A stretch of DNA of 34,190 nucleotides from Paracoccaceae bacterium (GTDB lineage: Bacteria > Pseudomonadota > Alphaproteobacteria > Rhodobacterales > Rhodobacteraceae). Made by a program: the position numbers and the translations under genes. The DNA lies in NCBI GenBank assembly GCA_028097405.1, contig JAOHEK010000028.1, positions 1 to 34,190 of the forward strand. Reading direction: 5' to 3'. Positions within the stretch are counted from its first letter, which is position 1. Every line of letters starts with the position of its first letter. Positions 26,212 through 33,315 of this stretch are shown piece by piece. The notes beneath the pieces are model-generated. The model was given only the letters and a program-made list of their open reading frames with translations, did no database searches and was not told the DNA's origin.

Positions 26212-27488
26212 GTCATCGTAGACGTAAAGCGCGACGCGGGCACATCGATCCGGCTTTGCGACGAACGGCGATCCTTGTAACGCTGCGCTAGTGTCATCGG
26301 ACCGGCCGTGATCCGAAAATAATCATAGTCGCCCGGCAGGTCAAAGGCGCATAAGTACTGGAAATGCAGTCGAAAATACCGCCACTTCAAAGCACTTCGC
26401 GTTTTTGCATTTAGTGTTTTCGAAAAGGCCGCCGAGATGATGATCGGCCATTTCTGCCCACGTGTCGGCGCGACGCCAGACACCGAAACCGGATCAGAAA
26501 GGGCAAAACAACACCCATCCCCCGGCGCCGACACATCCAACCATGTCACGTCCTCGGCTGCTGCCAAAAGCCGCAAGTCGCGGCGCAAACGCCGCGCGTC
26601 AGGCAGGAAGCTTACCATCGGGATCACCTGCCCCAAGGTTAACAATCCAAGGGACGGCCCCGTCGTCTGAAACAGGTTTGAGCGTTGAATGTCCGCCACA
26701 ACCGACACCGCCAATTGCGCGCCCGACGAGTGACCAACGATCAGCACCTCATCGACATCATCCCGCAAAGCCGCTTCAATCCGGTGTCGCCATTCGTGAA
26801 TGCGCGCCTCGATCTCGTCCGGGTAAGCCCCCCGCATTTTGGCCGAGTACGCATAATCCTGCATCAGGTAATACGCAAAAGTCTTGCTGTCCTGTGCCTT
26901 GAACCATCGAAGTACAACGATCGTCACGGGCAAAAAAATCACCCAGAATACGATTGTGCTCAGAACCGTTCCGACAATGCCGGGGCCTGTTGCTCCGAAC
27001 ATCATAGCGATAAGGGCGGCGGCTTTCAAAACCAAAGCCACAGCGACCTTGCCCAAAGTTAACGCCCCTAGAACTGCGATCAGCAATTGTCCCAACAACA
27101 TGACAACAGGATAAAGTGCGGCCAGAACAGGCCCTTTCGCCAACCATGTAAGCCGCCGGAATGTTCCCGAAGCAATGTATATCCAAGCGGTCCGGATCAG
27201 CGCCAGATAGGTGCCCGGAATGCCGCCGCGCATCGAACCCTTCACCAGATCGTGCCAGATCAGAACGTCGATTTTCGATGCGACTTTCATACCGTCGAAT
27301 TCCGCACGGACCTGCCAGCCAGTATCGCTACGATCGGATTTCTGCGCGATCTGATAGCCCGAGATACCAGCCTGCTTTTGGCTTTCGGTACGATAAAGCT
27401 CGCGGTAACGGCGCGGTGGATAGGGATCGTAGCCGGGGATGTAGAACACCCGGCGACGCGCCACCTGTGTCTTTTCCTCGTGCAACAT
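26208..27488 (-). CDS. Membrane-anchored alpha/beta-hydrolase-like protein
   Basis: This 426-aa protein has an N-terminal strand and oxyanion-like loop (RRRVFYIPGYDPYPP) and two hydrophobic hairpins at about residues 117-163 and 168-195. A serine-hydrolase nucleophile elbow lies in LIVGHSSGAQLA (GHSSG 252-256, Ser254). The membrane region is inserted between the oxyanion strand and the nucleophile, so the fold may be interrupted by a membrane insertion. No named family is recognised; lipase, esterase or a lipid-related role is inferred. The stop overlaps the P450 ATG by 4 nt, which suggests the two act on the same lipid or acyl compound. The ribosome site is weak. Confidence 0.75.
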   Translation of the reverse strand: MLHEEKTQVARRRVFYIPGYDPYPPRRYRELYRTESQKQAGISGYQIAQKSDRSDTGWQVRAEFDGMKVASKIDVLIWHDLVKGSMRGGIPGTYLALIRTAWIYIASGTFRRLTWLAKGPVLAALYPVVMLLGQLLIAVLGALTLGKVAVALVLKAAALIAMMFGATGPGIVGTVLSTIVFWVIFLPVTIVVLRWFKAQDSKTFAYYLMQDYAYSAKMRGAYPDEIEARIHEWRHRIEAALRDDVDEVLIVGHSSGAQLAVSVVADIQRSNLFQTTGPSLGLLTLGQVIPMVSFLPDARRLRRDLRLLAAAEDVTWLDVSAPGDGCCFALSDPVSVSGVAPTRGQKWPIIISAAFSKTLNAKTRSALKWRYFRLHFQYLCAFDLPGDYDYFRITAGPMTLAQRYKDRRSSQSRIDVPASRFTSTMT

Positions 27489-27529
27489 AAGGGAAAGCCT
27501 AGCGAAAAGCTTTGACAGCGGGAAGTGTT

Positions 27530-27570
27530 ATTGTTTCTACGACCTTAAATCGCCGGTTATCCGAAACAAT
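27530..27570. repeat. Widely spaced inverted repeat between ccdA and hydrolase gene
   Basis: ATTGTTTC (27530-27537) and GAAACAAT (27563-27570) form a perfect 8-bp inverted repeat with a 25-nt spacer. It lies in the 93-nt gap upstream of the hydrolase-P450 pair on the - strand. It may be an operator or a stem at the end of the ccdA transcript. The role is unknown. Confidence 0.4.
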
Positions 27571-27581
27571 CTACGCCAAGT

Positions 27582-28337
27582 TCAGCCGAATGTTTGCAGT
27601 ACGGGGAAAGTCTCGTTCAGCCACCAACTGAAGTCTGTGAATTTGCCCGTCAGCATCAAAAGACCAACGGTCCAAAGCAGCAAGCCCATGACCCGCTCGA
27701 TCTGCTCCATATGGCGCTTCATCCACGCCATCAGACCCTTCAGACGGGGGAAATAGGCGGCGACCAGTAGGAAGGGGATGCCAAGCCCAGCGGCGTAGAA
27801 CGCCAGCAAAGTGGTACCCCGTACAACATCGGCTTCACTGGCCGCGATCGACAAGATTGCACCAAGGATAGGACCGATGCATGGGGTCCAGCCAAAGGCA
27901 AAGGCAAGGCCCAGAACATAGGCACCGAATGCCGATCCTCCGCGGTCACCCGCATCAATCCGCATTTCACGATCCATGAACTTGATCCGGTAAACACCCA
28001 GAAAATGGGCCCCAAAGATCATAATAATAACGCCTGCAGCACTAACGAACCAATCTTGGTTCGACAGAAAGAACCTGCCAAAAGCGCTGGCGGTAAATCC
28101 AAGGAAGATAAAGACCGTCGATAGACCTAAAACGAAGAAGGCTGCCGAGCCAAGAGCGCGCCGCGAGGCTCTGTTATCGCCGCTGTCCATATCCGCCATT
28201 GAAATCCCGCTCATGTAGGCAAGATAGGGCGGCACGATGGGCAAAACGCAGGGGCTTAGGAACGACAGCAATCCAGCCGCCATTGCGACAAGCAAGGCAG
28301 GCAAAAGGCTAAGATCAAAAATATCGATGCCAAACAT
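27582..28337 (-). CDS. ccdA: CcdA-type thiol:disulfide transporter
   Basis: This inner-membrane protein (DsbD beta-domain/CcdA family) passes reducing equivalents from cytoplasmic thioredoxin to periplasmic thiols for cytochrome c maturation. It is 251 aa with six hydrophobic segments. The redox pair is C30 in FLSPCVLPIVPPY and C153 in FGWTPCIGPILG, both in the conserved PC contexts. Such proteins are usually followed by a periplasmic thioredoxin-like partner, which is not seen next to it here. It is divergent from the TusA-like gene (113 nt apart), which also handles sulfur. Confidence 0.94.
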   Translation of the reverse strand: MFGIDIFDLSLLPALLVAMAAGLLSFLSPCVLPIVPPYLAYMSGISMADMDSGDNRASRRALGSAAFFVLGLSTVFIFLGFTASAFGRFFLSNQDWFVSAAGVIIMIFGAHFLGVYRIKFMDREMRIDAGDRGGSAFGAYVLGLAFAFGWTPCIGPILGAILSIAASEADVVRGTTLLAFYAAGLGIPFLLVAAYFPRLKGLMAWMKRHMEQIERVMGLLLWTVGLLMLTGKFTDFSWWLNETFPVLQTFG

Positions 28338-28450
28338 ATAGATTCCTTCGTTACCCCGTTGTCATAAGCCGAAATGCCGCCGACATCCTAGTCACTTAAC
28401 CGTCAGATCCCAGTGGACAAACTGTAATATGGCGCGTACCGCTCGACCCC

Positions 28451-28678
28451 ATGACCTTCGACGAAGAACTCGACGCATTGGGGCTTTTGTGCCCCCTGCC
28501 CGTGCTAAAGGCGGCGAAACGCTTGCGGACCATGAAAACGGGTGCGGTTTTGAAGGTTATCACCGACGACCCAGCGGCAGTGATCGATGTGCCCCATTTC
28601 TGCACCGAGCAAGCACACGAATTGATCGACACTCAAGATCATAACGCGCATCAGGTGTTTTTTATCCAAAAATCGTAA
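28451..28678 (+). CDS. tusA: TusA/SirA-family sulfur-carrier protein
   Basis: This small cytoplasmic protein of 75 aa belongs to the TusA/YedF/SirA family. The family signature is LGLLCPLPVLKAAKRL, with the persulfide-carrying Cys14 in CPLP. The rest is the expected beta-alpha-beta-alpha-beta-beta pattern (AVLKVITDDPAAVIDVPHFC, HQVFFIQKS). In E. coli TusA relays sulfur for tRNA 2-thiouridine; other members serve molybdenum cofactor or sulfur oxidation, and the exact role here cannot be decided. No good ribosome site is visible before the ATG. It ends at a hairpin shared with the convergent rne gene. Confidence 0.9.
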   Translation: MTFDEELDALGLLCPLPVLKAAKRLRTMKTGAVLKVITDDPAAVIDVPHFCTEQAHELIDTQDHNAHQVFFIQKS

Positions 28679-28737
28679 ACTCTGACGCGCCTGCGATACC
28701 AATCATCGCGGCAAAGCATCCGTTTTCCGAGACCGAT

Positions 28738-28765
28738 ATCCACGGCCTCGGAAACGTGGATTTTT
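28738..28765 (+). terminator. Terminator after tusA, between convergent tusA and rne
   Basis: ATCCACG (28738-28744) pairs with CGTGGAT (28755-28761), followed by TTTT (28762-28765). An alternative 8-bp stem TTTCCGAG (28724-28731) with CTCGGAAA (28747-28754) overlaps it, so the two are mutually exclusive. The first fits termination of tusA; the second might act on rne transcripts. Confidence 0.7.
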
Positions 28766-31328
28766 ATCGCCCCATAGACCACCAGCCACGCTTTCGCGGC
28801 TTGGTTTCGTCTGGCGTCGATTGAGGTGCCGCCTCAACCATTACAGGCTCTGGCGTTGGGGCCGGTGGTGTCGGTTCAGGGGCCGGTGTCGGCTCAGGCG
28901 CAGGTTCAGGGGCCGGCACAGGCTCCGCAGCAACAACCAAGGCTTCCGCTTCCGGCTCTTTCTTCTTGCGCGTGCGACGACGCTTGGGCTTTTCTTCGGC
29001 CACGGTCGCGTCCTCAGCGGCTTCGACCGGTGCTTCGACGACTGGCTCGGCAGGTGTTTTGGCCTCCGCCGGTGCGTCATCCTTTTTGCGACGACGCGTG
29101 CGGGTGCGCTTGGGTTTCTCGACCACCTCGGCGTCAGGTGCAGGCGTTTCCGCCCCATCAGATACCGACACATCCGCCTCTAAGGTCGTTTCCGCCCCTT
29201 CAGAAGACCCATGGTCGTTGTCCGACGGCGTACCGTCTTCGTTTTGAGCATCCCCGCCCTTGCCACGCCGACGACGACGCCGACGACGGCGTTTCTTCGG
29301 CTGATCTTCGGTGCCGCGTGTCTCTTCCGCGACATCATCTGCAACGGTATCTTCATCCGCATCTTCAGCGGCAGCTTCTTCCGCCATTTCTTCTTCGATC
29401 TCAGCCATCAACGACGCATCCACCGAAACCACCGGTGCTGTCGCTTCGACTTTGCGGGTCGCGGTCTTGAACTTTTCAATCGTGAAGTCCGGCGAGATCA
29501 TATGCGGATCGGCTTCAAGCCGCACGGCCATGCCATAGCGCGCTTCGATCTGCGCGATATGTTCACGCTTCATGTTCATCAGGAAGTTGATGATCGACAC
29601 CGGCGCTTTAAGCAGCACCTCGCGCGAACGGCGGCGCACGCCTTCTTCTTCCAGCTGGCGCAGAATGTTCAGACCCACGCTATCGTCCGACCGGATCAAA
29701 CCAGTGCCGTGGCACGAGGGGCAAGGCTGGGTCGAGGCTTCAAGCATCCCAGGACGCAACCGCTGCCGCGACATTTCAAGCAAGCCAAAGCCCGAAATCC
29801 GGCCAACTTGAATGCGCGCCCGATCTGTCTTCAGCCGATCCTTAAAGCGTTTCTCGACGGCAGCGTTGTTTTTCCGCTCTTCCATGTCGATGTAATCGAT
29901 CACGATCAGACCGGCCAAATCGCGCAGCCGCAACTGTCGGGCCACTTCGTCCGAAGCTTCGAGGTTGGTTTTTAACGCCGTTTCCTCGATCGAGTTTTCC
30001 TTGGTCGCTTTCCCCGAGTTCACATCGATTGCCACCAGCGCTTCGGTCACGCCGATCACGATGTAGCCACCCGATTTCAATTGAACGACCGGGTTGAACA
30101 TTGCGCCAAGGTAACTTTCGACCTGAAAACGGGCGAACAGTGGCATTGGATCGTTGTAGAATTTCACGTTCTTGGCGTGGGACGGCATGATCATTTTCAT
30201 GAAGTCCTTGGCCGTGCGGAAACCCGCTTCGCCTTCGACCAGAACTTCGTCGATTTCACGCGAATATAGATCGCGGATCGACCGTTTGATCAGGTTGCCT
30301 TCTTCGTAAATCTTCGCAGGTGCAATCGACTGAAGCGTCAGCGCGCGGATCTGTTCCCACAGGCGTTGCAGGTATTCATAGTCGCGCTTGATTTCGGATT
30401 TGGTGCGTTTCGCACCCGCCGTCCGCACAATCAGACCAGCGCCTTGAGGCACTTCTATTTCGCCTGCGATGGCCTTTAGTTTCTTACGGTCAGCTGCATT
30501 GGTGATCTTGCGGCTGATACCGCCACCACGCGCTGTATTGGGCATCAAAACGCAGTACCGACCGGCAAGGCTGAGGTAGGTGGTCAGAGCCGCGCCTTTG
30601 TTGCCGCGTTCTTCTTTAACGACCTGAACCAACAGGATCTGACGCACTTTAACGACTTCTTGAATTTTGTACCGGCGCTGGCGCTGGCGGCGCGGACGCC
30701 GGATTTCTTCTTGAGTGTCGTCGTCGGCGACGGCTTCTATGGTTTCGTCTTTGTCCGAGGCATCAGCAGGGCTGCCTTCACTTTCGCCATCTTCTACAAG
30801 ACCGCGGTCAACGTCGCCCGTGTCCAGATCGACGACATCCATGCCGGAAATCTCGGCAGGTGCTTCGGCGGGTGTGTCTTCCACCGAGACTTCTGGCGCG
30901 GCGTCATCTTCCGTAGGCGCATCACCTTCGGGGACATTCATGGTCGCGGTTTCGTCTTCCGTTACAACGGCTTCAGCTTTGGGTTTCGCGCGGCGGCGGC
31001 GGCGCTTTGGCTTTTCTTCCTCGTCGGCCTCGGCTTTGGCGAAGGCCATTTCTTCAGCGATCAACGCTTCGCGGTCGGCAACCGGGATCTGATAGTAATC
31101 CGGGTGAATTTCCGAAAAGGCCAAGAAACCATGGCGATTTCCGCCATAATCGATGAAGGCCGCCTGTAACGAGGGTTCGACCCGTGTTACTTTGGCGAGA
31201 TAGATATTCCCGGAAAGCTGGCGTTTGTTTTCGGACTCAAAATCGAATTCTTCAACCTTGTTTCCGTCGACAACCACCACGCGGGTCTCTTCCGCGTGGG
31301 TCGCATCGATAAGCATCTTCTTTGACAT
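28764..31328 (-). CDS. rne: Ribonuclease E
   Basis: This essential endoribonuclease is the organiser of the RNA degradosome and acts in mRNA decay and rRNA/tRNA processing. It is 854 aa. The N-terminal S1 RNA-binding domain is split: residues about 37-80 and 225-265 form the S1 parts, with an acidic and Arg-rich insertion between (about 95-222), known from alphaproteobacterial RNase E. The catalytic DNase I-like domain has D435 (VAIDVNSGK) and D478 (VIDYIDMEE), and the Zn-link is CPSCHGTG (C536, C539). The C-terminal part from about 640 is disordered, with a run of Arg, many Glu/Ala and a Pro-rich segment, the scaffold for degradosome partners. The ATG at 31328 is preceded by a long structured leader, which fits autoregulation. 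Confidence 0.96.
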   Translation of the reverse strand: MSKKMLIDATHAEETRVVVVDGNKVEEFDFESENKRQLSGNIYLAKVTRVEPSLQAAFIDYGGNRHGFLAFSEIHPDYYQIPVADREALIAEEMAFAKAEADEEEKPKRRRRRAKPKAEAVVTEDETATMNVPEGDAPTEDDAAPEVSVEDTPAEAPAEISGMDVVDLDTGDVDRGLVEDGESEGSPADASDKDETIEAVADDDTQEEIRRPRRQRQRRYKIQEVVKVRQILLVQVVKEERGNKGAALTTYLSLAGRYCVLMPNTARGGGISRKITNAADRKKLKAIAGEIEVPQGAGLIVRTAGAKRTKSEIKRDYEYLQRLWEQIRALTLQSIAPAKIYEEGNLIKRSIRDLYSREIDEVLVEGEAGFRTAKDFMKMIMPSHAKNVKFYNDPMPLFARFQVESYLGAMFNPVVQLKSGGYIVIGVTEALVAIDVNSGKATKENSIEETALKTNLEASDEVARQLRLRDLAGLIVIDYIDMEERKNNAAVEKRFKDRLKTDRARIQVGRISGFGLLEMSRQRLRPGMLEASTQPCPSCHGTGLIRSDDSVGLNILRQLEEEGVRRRSREVLLKAPVSIINFLMNMKREHIAQIEARYGMAVRLEADPHMISPDFTIEKFKTATRKVEATAPVVSVDASLMAEIEEEMAEEAAAEDADEDTVADDVAEETRGTEDQPKKRRRRRRRRRGKGGDAQNEDGTPSDNDHGSSEGAETTLEADVSVSDGAETPAPDAEVVEKPKRTRTRRRKKDDAPAEAKTPAEPVVEAPVEAAEDATVAEEKPKRRRTRKKKEPEAEALVVAAEPVPAPEPAPEPTPAPEPTPPAPTPEPVMVEAAPQSTPDETKPRKRGWWSMGR

Positions 31329-31640
31329 ATGTTCTTTCTGCGCAACGCAAATCCCAAGCCTGGTGGGGCCAAGGTGTTGATGTTACGGCTTTTTTCTGAG
31401 GCGACTGGACGCTGCTGGTCGACAGGATGCAGGTCCGCAAAAAGCGGACTCGTCCTGTTTCTGTTCGACGCGCGCGTCATCGCGGTTCTTCTCCGACACC
31501 TCTAACAGAGGTGCCCATTCATGGCCCGTCGCAGCGTATTTGTCCGCCGCTCGGGCAATTCGATTTGGGGCTTTTCACAGCCCATGAGCCGGACCAGAGG
31601 GCCGCATTGTGCGGCCAAGCGTCTGGAACAGCGAAACTTT
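31329..31640 (-). promoter_or_regulatory. Structured 5' leader of rne with four hairpins
   Basis: No gene is supported here. Four perfect or near-perfect hairpins lie upstream of the rne ATG: ACAGGA...TCCTGT enclosing GGTCCGC-AAAAA-GCGGACT (31422-31458), CACCTCT-AAC-AGAGGTG (31497-31513), GGGCT-N6-AGCCC (31568-31583) and GGCCGC-ATTGT-GCGGCC (31600-31616), given as + strand. In rne mRNA the first loop reads UUUUU. In E. coli, RNase E binds hairpins of its own leader to limit its synthesis; a similar device is likely here, though the alphaproteobacterial leader is not one I recognise. Confidence 0.6.
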
Positions 31641-31671
31641 TCGACGACGTCCGGTAAAAAACACCGTCACG

Positions 31672-31689
31672 CCTTATGCATACATAAGG
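31672..31689. promoter_or_regulatory. Palindrome in the rne upstream region
   Basis: CCTTATG-CATA-CATAAGG is a perfect 7-bp inverted repeat about 345 nt upstream of the rne ATG, next to an AT-rich block (31693-31720). It could be an operator near the rne promoter. No -35/-10 pair could be assigned with confidence. Confidence 0.4.
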
Positions 31690-31809
31690 GTTGATGATGA
31701 TAAAATACAATGAAGAATTTCCCGAACGGCGATTTCTGCCGATACTGTGCGCGCGTTCGAATGTTAACGCTTGGTTGGCCATACGTTCGCGGTTGGAGCT
31801 TTTTTAGCG

Positions 31810-31851
31810 TTTTGTACGTCATTTTGCCCCCCAGTTTTCCATTTTGTACGT
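31810..31851. repeat. Direct repeat TTTTGTACGT, two copies 32 bp apart
   Basis: TTTTGTACGT occurs at 31810-31819 and 31842-31851, start-to-start distance 32 bp, about three helical turns. On the rne strand it reads ACGTACAAAA. Same-face spacing is typical of tandem sites for a DNA-binding protein. It lies upstream of rne and beyond the end of dctD. Confidence 0.45.
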
Positions 31852-31908
31852 GGTCGCGTGCGGTCGGATGAATACTGTATGAAAATAGTCTAGGCGGATC
31901 GACACCAA

Positions 31909-31930
31909 GGTGATCGATGGATCGATCACC
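31909..31930. terminator. 22-bp near-perfect palindrome after dctD
   Basis: GGTGATCGAT (31909-31918) and ATCGATCACC (31921-31930) are perfect inverted copies around GG. It lies 35 nt past the dctD stop on the - strand. As RNA it folds into a stable 9-10 bp stem, but no T-tract follows, so it may be a Rho-assisted or mRNA-protecting 3' structure, or an operator. Confidence 0.5.
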
Positions 31931-31964
31931 CCGATAGCCGTAGTGAGTGCGACGCAAACGAGAT

Positions 31965-33299
31965 CTAAAGATAATCCGAGCGCTGCAATCCGTACTTCGC
32001 CATTTTCTCGTTCAAGGTCCGGCGCGGCAGGCAAAGCTCGTCCATGACGTTGACGATGGAGCCACGGTGCCTGCGCATCGTGTTGTCGATCAGCATCCGC
32101 TCAAAGGCTTCGACGTATTCCTTCAAAGGCTTGCCGTCGGTCGTGACAGTGGCGTCGGCGGCTTCTTCGTTGTCCGCCATCAACAGGGACGCGATGGTGC
32201 CCGAGCCACGGCGTGATTGCAGAACGGCGCGCTCGGCGATGTTGATCAGCTGACGGATGTTGCCGGGCCATGGGGCCTGCAACAACTGGGCGGCCTCTTG
32301 AGCGCTGACTTCGGGCGTGTCGCAGCCGTATTCATCCGCGTACTGCTCTGAGAACTGTTGGAACAACATCAGGATGTCTTCGCCGCGCTGACGCAAAGGC
32401 GGAAGCGTAATTTTCATCGCGGCCAGCCGGTAAAACAGATCGGGGCGTAGTGCGTCTTCGCATGTGCGGCCCGCCTCTTGCAGGTTACAGATCGCAACGA
32501 TGCGCGTTTCGGCAGGCATGCCTTGGTCGTTCATCCAGCCAAGCAAGCGCGCCTGTAAAGATTGTGGCAGGGCTTCGATGTCTTCCAGAACCAACGTGCC
32601 GCCACGGGCTTCTTCCAAAAGCGGCACAGGCGCGCCTTCTTCGATCGGACCAAACAAGCGGGTCGCAATGGCGGCTTCTTCTTGGGCTGCACAGGAAAAC
32701 AGCACGAATTTCTTACCAGCCTTAGCGCCGACCGCATGAAGCGCATGAGCGACAAGCGTTTTACCGGTACCGGTTTCGCCTTCGATCAACACGTGACCAT
32801 CGGCTTGACCCAGATCCAAAATATCTTCGCGCAGACGCTCCATCACCGGCGACGCGCCGATCAGCTTTTGCATCAGCCCGGTGCCGTCTGACAATTCCCG
32901 GCGCAGCGCGCGGTTGTCGAGCGTTAGGCGGCGTGCATTGGCGGCGCGCTTGGTCAGTTCGGTCATTTTGTCGGGGTTGAACGGCTTTTCCAGAAAGTCG
33001 AACGCGCCGACCTGCATGGCTTCGACCGCCATCGGCACATCACCGTGGCCGGTAATCATAATAACGGGCAGCGCGCTATCGACGCTCATCAGCCGTTTCA
33101 GGAACCCCATTCCATCCATGCCCGGCATCTTGATGTCGCTGACTACAACACCGGGAAAATCGGGGCTGAGGGCTTTTAGCGCGTCTTCGGCGCTGCCATA
33201 GGTTTCCGTATCAAAACCCGAGAGCGCCAGCCATTGGCTGATCGACTGCCGCATGTCTTGTTCGTCATCAACAATCGCGACTTTCATTGCCTGTGTCAT
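31965..33299 (-). CDS. dctD: DctD-type response regulator lacking the GAFTGA loop
   Basis: This response regulator partner of DctB is 444 aa and presumably controls uptake of C4-dicarboxylates. The receiver domain (about 5-120) has acidic pair D11-D12, phospho-acceptor D55, T83 and K105. The AAA+ domain (about 145-365) has Walker A GETGTGKT (174-181) and arginines R285 and R291. A Fis-type helix-turn-helix lies at about 405-440. Unusually, where sigma-54 activators have LFGHEKGAFTGA it reads LFGPIEEGAPVP and is shortened (bases 32616-32651), and Walker B reads LVLEDI rather than LFLDEI. It therefore probably does not open sigma-54 complexes in the usual way. GGAG 8 nt before the ATG is the ribosome site; it follows dctB by 16 nt. 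Confidence 0.9.
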   Translation of the reverse strand: MTQAMKVAIVDDEQDMRQSISQWLALSGFDTETYGSAEDALKALSPDFPGVVVSDIKMPGMDGMGFLKRLMSVDSALPVIMITGHGDVPMAVEAMQVGAFDFLEKPFNPDKMTELTKRAANARRLTLDNRALRRELSDGTGLMQKLIGASPVMERLREDILDLGQADGHVLIEGETGTGKTLVAHALHAVGAKAGKKFVLFSCAAQEEAAIATRLFGPIEEGAPVPLLEEARGGTLVLEDIEALPQSLQARLLGWMNDQGMPAETRIVAICNLQEAGRTCEDALRPDLFYRLAAMKITLPPLRQRGEDILMLFQQFSEQYADEYGCDTPEVSAQEAAQLLQAPWPGNIRQLINIAERAVLQSRRGSGTIASLLMADNEEAADATVTTDGKPLKEYVEAFERMLIDNTMRRHRGSIVNVMDELCLPRRTLNEKMAKYGLQRSDYL

Positions 33300-33315
33300 C
33301 GCGTCTACTCCGTTG

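Noticed and set aside
28402..28430. Promoter with -10 TAATAT (28425-28430) before tusA
   Set aside because: No matching -35 at 16-18 bp spacing could be found.
28841..29300. Repetitive Pro/Glu/Ala/Arg coding DNA considered as tandem repeat or CRISPR-like array
   Set aside because: It is the low-complexity C-terminal tail of RNase E; no regular repeat-spacer structure exists.
29211..29975. 254-codon open frame on the + strand opposite rne
   Set aside because: Antisense shadow; RNase E catalytic residues are encoded on the other strand here.
31187..31480. 97-codon frame on the - strand overlapping the rne start
   Set aside because: Out of frame with rne and low-complexity; the region behaves as a structured leader.
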